From contig JAAXVQ010000031.1 of the NCBI GenBank assembly GCA_013335425.1, forward strand, positions 1 through 11,588: a stretch of 11,588 bases of DNA. The letters run 5' to 3'. Position 1 is the first letter of the stretch. Each line of letters opens with the position of its first letter. This DNA comes from Candidatus Firestoneibacteriota bacterium. GTDB taxonomy: Bacteria > Oederibacteriota > JAAXVQ01. The notes beneath the pieces were generated by a model. The model was given only the letters and a program-made list of their open reading frames with translations. It had not been told where the DNA came from and searched no databases. Below, in pieces: positions 8,394 to 11,588 of the stretch. Position numbers and translations under genes: made by a program.

Positions 8394-8400
8394 CGTTTTT

Positions 8401-9717
8401 ATGGAAAAATCCATAAAAATCGGCATGCTGGGCTGGGGTACGGTCGGCACCGGCGTGACCAAGATTTTTCAAAAGAGCGCGGACTTGCTGGCGCAGCGCG
8501 CCGGCGTGCCTTTGGTCCTAAAACGGATTGCGGATTTGGATTTGAAACGCGACCGGGGTGTTCAAGTTGCGGACGGCGTGCTAACCTCCAGCGCCCAGGA
8601 TGTCATCAACGACCCTGAAATCCAGATTGTGGTGGAATTGATCGGCGGGGAAGAACCGGCGCGTACGTTTATTTTACAAGCGCTCAAAGCCGGAAAACAC
8701 GTGGTAACCGCCAACAAAGCCTTACTGGCCAAGTATTGGGATGAAATTCACCGTACCGCCCAAGAGTCCTCGGCGGAGATCTATTTTGAAGCCTCGGTTG
8801 GGGGCGGCATTCCCGTGGTCCAGGCTTTAAACGACGGTCTGGCCGCCAATCACGTAAAGGGCATTTACGGGATCATCAACGGTACGGCCAATTACATTTT
8901 AAGTGAAATGACCAAGGGTGAAGAATACCAAGCCACCCTGGTCAAAGCCCAACAAAAAGGCTATGCCGAAGCCAACCCCACTTTGGACGTGGAAGGCGGA
9001 GACACCATGCATAAGCTGGTGATTCTCTCCTCGCTGGCTTTCGGGCGCTGGGTGCACCCCCAGGATGTTTATGTGGAGGGCATTACCCGTATTTCCGCGC
9101 AGGACATCATCTATGCCCGGGAAGAGTTCGACCGGGTGATCAAGCTGCTGGGCATCGCCAAACAAACGCCGGACGGGCGGATTCAAGTCCGTGTGCATCC
9201 GACCCTGGTGCCGTCCGCCCACTTGTTGGCCTCGGTCAATGGTGTTTATAACGGGATATTCATTATCGGTGATGCCGTGGGGCCGACCTTGTTTTACGGC
9301 AAAGGCGCCGGAGAAATGCCCACGGCTTCGGCCGTGGTTTCGGACATTATCTTTATCTCCCGCAACATCCACTTAAACGCCGCGGGCAAAGTCCCCAGCG
9401 TTTATTATCTGCCCGAGGAGCAAAAGCAGCTTCCCTTGGCCCCCATGCAGGATTTGGTTTCAGAATATTATTTGCGCTTCAATGTCCGCGATGAGGCCGG
9501 GGTTATTGCCAAGATTTCCGGGGTGCTCGGCGAGCGCGGCATTTCCATCGCCTCGGTGATTCAAAAGGCGCGCAAGGAAGGCGACATGGTGCCGATTGTC
9601 ATTATGACCTACGAAGCCCGGGAAAAAGACGTGGAAGACGCCTTGGCCGTCATTGACCGCCTGCCGGTGGTCATGCAGCCTACCCTTAAAATCCGTGTGG
9701 AGAACCTCGATGATTAA
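8401..9717 (+). CDS. hom: Homoserine dehydrogenase with C-terminal ACT domain
   Basis: Cytosolic NAD(P)H-dependent reduction of aspartate semialdehyde to homoserine (EC 1.1.1.3), the branch-point step to threonine and methionine. The 438 residues match the usual length of the monofunctional ACT-containing form; there is no fused aspartokinase. The Rossmann motif GWGTVGTG is at 11-18 and TANKALLAKY at 103-112. The substrate-binding and catalytic region runs from EASVGGGIPVV (130-140) through NGTANYILSEM (160-170) to GYAEANPTLDVEGGDTMHK (187-205). E190, D196, D201 and K205 have the same spacing as yeast E208, D214, D219 and K223, D219 and K223 being the catalytic pair. The ACT domain covers about 356-433 and probably binds threonine for feedback inhibition, likely the main control given the short leader. 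It is first in its operon and overlaps thrC by 8 bases. Confidence 0.97.
   Translation: MEKSIKIGMLGWGTVGTGVTKIFQKSADLLAQRAGVPLVLKRIADLDLKRDRGVQVADGVLTSSAQDVINDPEIQIVVELIGGEEPARTFILQALKAGKHVVTANKALLAKYWDEIHRTAQESSAEIYFEASVGGGIPVVQALNDGLAANHVKGIYGIINGTANYILSEMTKGEEYQATLVKAQQKGYAEANPTLDVEGGDTMHKLVILSSLAFGRWVHPQDVYVEGITRISAQDIIYAREEFDRVIKLLGIAKQTPDGRIQVRVHPTLVPSAHLLASVNGVYNGIFIIGDAVGPTLFYGKGAGEMPTASAVVSDIIFISRNIHLNAAGKVPSVYYLPEEQKQLPLAPMQDLVSEYYLRFNVRDEAGVIAKISGVLGERGISIASVIQKARKEGDMVPIVIMTYEAREKDVEDALAVIDRLPVVMQPTLKIRVENLDD
9699..9702 (+). promoter_or_regulatory. Ribosome binding site of thrC, inside hom
   Basis: GGAG lies 7 bases before the ATG at 9710. The ATG at 9653 in the same frame has no comparable site, and the 19 residues it would add look like out-of-frame hom sequence, so 9710 is the better start. 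Confidence 0.6.
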
Positions 9718-10801
9718 GCCCGGTTTGATTGAGAAGTACCGGAAATATTTGCCGGTTACCGCCGCGACACCCGTGGTGACGCTCAACGAAGGCGACACAC
9801 CCTTGGTCGAGTCGCTTTCCCTGGGCGCGCTCTCCGGCGTCCCGCTGAAGGTCTATTTGAAATACGAAGGCGCCAATCCCACCGGGTCGTTCAAAGACCG
9901 GGGCATGACCATGGCCATTACCAAAGCCAAAGAAGCCGGTTCCAAAGCTGTGATTTGCGCTTCCACGGGCAATACTTCAGCCTCGGCCGCTGCCTATGCT
10001 GCCCGAGCCGGCATGGCCTGTTATGTGATTTTGCCCAAAGGCGCGATTGCCTTGGGTAAGTTGGCGCAAGCCATGATGCATGGCGCCAAGGTCATTGCCA
10101 TTGAAGGCAATTTTGACGAAGCTTTGGAGATTGTTAAACAAATATCTGAAGAACGTAACATAACTCTAGTTAATTCAATAAATCCATATAGGATTGAAGG
10201 CCAGAAAACCGGGGCGTTTGAAATTGTGGAACAACTCGGGGGTAAGGCTCCGGATTTCCAATTTATCCCTGTGGGCAATGCCGGTAACATCACAGCTTAT
10301 TGGAAGGGTTATAAAGAATATCGCCAGAAGGGGAAGATTTCACGGCTGCCACGTATGATGGGTTTTCAAGCCGCGCTATCGGCACCCATTGTCAAAGGTC
10401 GGCCGATTAAACATCCCAAAACCTTGGCCACAGCCATTAAGATAGGAAATCCGGCTTCCTGGAAATTTGCCACGGCCGCCCGCGACGAATCCCACGGCAT
10501 GATTGACGTGGTGACAGATGCACAAATTATTGCGGCGTATAAGCACTTGGGCAGAGTGGAAGGCGTTTTTTGTGAACCGGCTTCGGCCGCTTCGGTGGCC
10601 GGTTTTATGAAGCTGGCGAAAAACGGGTATTTTAAACGTGAACTTCGGCGTGGCGGCACGGCGGTATGCATCCTAACCGGGCACGGCTTGAAGGACCCGG
10701 ACCGGGCCGTATCGGTTTGCGCGCAACCGTTGGTTTGCAAAGCTGATCGCAACGCGGTTTTAAAAGTCATGGGCTTGGCCCGGCGTGGGAAAAAAGGATA
10801 A
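9710..10801 (+). CDS. thrC: Threonine synthase
   Basis: PLP-dependent enzyme converting O-phospho-L-homoserine to threonine and phosphate (EC 4.2.3.1), last step of threonine synthesis. The start at 9710 gives 363 residues, like the short bacterial ThrC (about 350). NPTGSFKDRGM at 56-66 contains the PLP-binding Lys62; STGNTSASAAAYAARAG (85-101) is the conserved helix and substrate loop; VGNAGN (188-193) is the phosphate-binding turn; EPASAASVAG lies near 291-300. Its first 8 bases overlap the end of hom, so the two are probably translationally coupled. It needs phosphohomoserine, yet no GHMP-family homoserine kinase gene is adjacent. Bases 10130-10198 are strikingly AT-rich with ATA, CTA and AGG codons unlike the surroundings, although the encoded sequence looks normal for the family. 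The assignment is firm; relatives such as threonine dehydratase are less likely given the NPTGSFKDRG motif and the hom context. Confidence 0.96.
   Translation: MIKPGLIEKYRKYLPVTAATPVVTLNEGDTPLVESLSLGALSGVPLKVYLKYEGANPTGSFKDRGMTMAITKAKEAGSKAVICASTGNTSASAAAYAARAGMACYVILPKGAIALGKLAQAMMHGAKVIAIEGNFDEALEIVKQISEERNITLVNSINPYRIEGQKTGAFEIVEQLGGKAPDFQFIPVGNAGNITAYWKGYKEYRQKGKISRLPRMMGFQAALSAPIVKGRPIKHPKTLATAIKIGNPASWKFATAARDESHGMIDVVTDAQIIAAYKHLGRVEGVFCEPASAASVAGFMKLAKNGYFKRELRRGGTAVCILTGHGLKDPDRAVSVCAQPLVCKADRNAVLKVMGLARRGKKG
10130..10198 (+). other. AT-rich patch with atypical codons inside thrC
   Basis: By hand count 17 of 69 bases are G or C (about 25%), against clearly GC-richer sequence on both sides. 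The patch covers 23 codons (ThrC residues 141-163) and contains three ATA, one CTA, one TCA, one CCA and one AGG, codons that are uncommon in the other genes here. The reading frame is intact and the peptide (for example NSINPYRIEGQ across its end) looks conserved. Its cause is not evident. Confidence 0.7.
10794..10798 (+). promoter_or_regulatory. Ribosome binding site of the phosphoglycerate-mutase-like gene
   Basis: AAGGA ends 3 bases before an ATG at 10802 and 9 bases before an in-frame ATG at 10808. The spacing favours 10808, which gives a protein starting MKYLLIVGDGM, the usual form for this family. Confidence 0.55.
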
Positions 10802-10807
10802 ATGGCC

Positions 10808-11588
10808 ATGAAGTATCTCCTGATCGTGGGTGACGGCATGTCGGACCGACCCGTGGCCGGTTTGGGCCAACGGACGCCTTTGCAGGTAGCCCGTACCCCC
10901 AATCTGGATTTTATGGCTCAGCATGGGATCGTGGGGACCGTGCATACGCTGCAACCGGGTTTTCCCTTGGGTTCGGACGTGGCCAATTTGACGGTCATGG
11001 GTTACGATCCGCGGCAATATTACTCCGGACGCGCGCCTTTGGAAGCAGCCAACATCGGCGTGGACTTGGGTCCCACAGACGTGGCTTTCCGCATGAACCT
11101 GGTGAGCATTAAAGACGGGCTTATGGCCGATTATTCCAGCGGGCATATTTCCACGGAAGACGCCAAACCTTTGGTGAAAATGCTCAACGACAAGCTGGGC
11201 GATAAAAAAATGGCCTTTTACACCGGGACCAGCTACCGGCATTTGTTGGTTTGGCGCAGCGGACCCTTGGAAGCGCGCTGCACGCCGCCGCATGATATTT
11301 CCGGCAAGCCGATTGCCGAGCATATGCCCAAGGGTTCCCGGCATCAGGAACTCGTTCGCCTCATGGAAGATTCGCGCTTGTTGTTGGATGGTCACGAAGT
11401 CAACCGTGAGCGCCGGCGCGAAGGCAAACCGGCGGCCAACATGATCTGGCTCTGGGGGCAGGGTAAAAAGCCGGCCATGCCGACGCTGACCGAACGCTAT
11501 CAGATCACCGGCGGGGTCATTTCCGCCGTGGATTTGATCAAGGGTCTGGGAACTTATGCGGGCCTAAACGTTATTGCGGTGCCCGGGG
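10808..11588 (+). CDS. Archaeal-type cofactor-independent phosphoglycerate mutase homologue, candidate homoserine kinase (3' partial)
   Basis: Member of the alkaline-phosphatase superfamily close to archaeal ApgM, in the group annotated as 'proposed homoserine kinase' (TIGR02535 as I recall it). About 260 of an expected 400 residues are present; the window ends inside the gene. Visible are the N-terminal metal-ligand motif VGDGMSDRP (Asp9), RTPNLDFMAQHG (29-40), LGSDVANLTVMGYDP with the predicted phospho-acceptor Ser56, YYSGRAPLEAANIGV, YSSGHIS, FYTGTSYRHLLVW and GGVISAVDLIKGLGTYAGL. The remaining metal-binding Asp/His residues should lie past the window end. It directly follows thrC (the alternative ATG at 10802 abuts the thrC stop), so it is co-expressed with hom and thrC. 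This context suggests that it makes O-phosphohomoserine from homoserine, the one step otherwise missing. A glycolytic mutase role (3-phosphoglycerate to 2-phosphoglycerate) cannot be excluded. Family is secure; specific function is inferred from context. Confidence 0.88.
   Translation, partial: MKYLLIVGDGMSDRPVAGLGQRTPLQVARTPNLDFMAQHGIVGTVHTLQPGFPLGSDVANLTVMGYDPRQYYSGRAPLEAANIGVDLGPTDVAFRMNLVSIKDGLMADYSSGHISTEDAKPLVKMLNDKLGDKKMAFYTGTSYRHLLVWRSGPLEARCTPPHDISGKPIAEHMPKGSRHQELVRLMEDSRLLLDGHEVNRERRREGKPAANMIWLWGQGKKPAMPTLTERYQITGGVISAVDLIKGLGTYAGLNVIAVPG

Noticed and set aside
8369-8400. Leader-peptide attenuator or riboswitch controlling hom
   Set aside because: Only about 26 bases lie between the predicted transcript start and the ATG, too short for either, and no Thr/Ile codon run or second terminator is present.
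1-8400. Efflux operon as a threonine or homoserine exporter because of its neighbour
   Set aside because: The terminator and a separate promoter divide the two units, and neither RND protein shows features of known amino-acid exporters. Adjacency alone is not evidence.
9653-9709. Earlier thrC start at 9653
   Set aside because: It would overlap hom by 65 bases, lacks a ribosome binding site and adds 19 residues with no family similarity. The ATG at 9710 has GGAG at proper spacing and the typical N-terminus.
10105-10200. Internal promoter in the AT-rich part of thrC (TTGACG near 10113 followed by AT-rich hexamers)
   Set aside because: No -10 element with a good match sits at the right distance from a -35, so AT-richness alone does not support a promoter call.

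Overview
The window looks like bacterial chromosome from a Gram-negative (diderm) organism of moderate GC content, by eye in the mid-50s percent. Two RND inner-membrane pumps and a TolC-family outer-membrane channel show that there are two membranes. A threonine cluster that pairs hom and thrC with a phosphoglycerate-mutase-like gene, with no GHMP-type thrB beside them, is known from several deep-branching and uncultured lineages as well as from some Deltaproteobacteria. The sequence alone does not allow a reliable phylum call. All genes are on the + strand, tightly packed, and no mobile elements, tRNA, rRNA or CRISPR arrays were seen.

Region 1 (1-8216) is an efflux operon. It begins inside an RND permease that lacks about 22 N-terminal residues (to 3130). 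Ten bases later comes a second, complete RND permease (3141-6251), and 18 bases after that a TolC-family outer-membrane factor with an unusual N-terminal extension (6270-8216). The periplasmic adaptor normally needed for a tripartite pump is not in the window and probably lies upstream. The two permeases differ in their membrane charge-relay residues. The first keeps the Asp-Asp pair, while the second has Asp-Gly, which suggests a mixed pump in the manner of MdtBC. A strong intrinsic terminator at 8283-8334 closes the unit.

Region 2 (8335-11588) is a threonine-biosynthesis operon. A promoter with consensus -35 and -10 hexamers (8341-8368) sits directly after the terminator. It drives homoserine dehydrogenase with an ACT domain (hom), threonine synthase (thrC, overlapping hom by 8 bases) and the first two thirds of an archaeal-type, cofactor-independent phosphoglycerate mutase homologue of the 'proposed homoserine kinase' group, cut by the window end. 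Hom makes homoserine and ThrC consumes O-phosphohomoserine. The missing step between them is the phosphorylation of homoserine, and the third gene is the obvious candidate.

Points that deserve a second look are the candidate homoserine kinase, the asymmetric tandem RND pair, a hydrophilic insert in the first RND protein, a roughly 178-residue acidic Pro/Glu/Ala/Thr-rich extension on the outer-membrane factor, and a sharply AT-rich patch of about 69 bases with atypical codons inside thrC.
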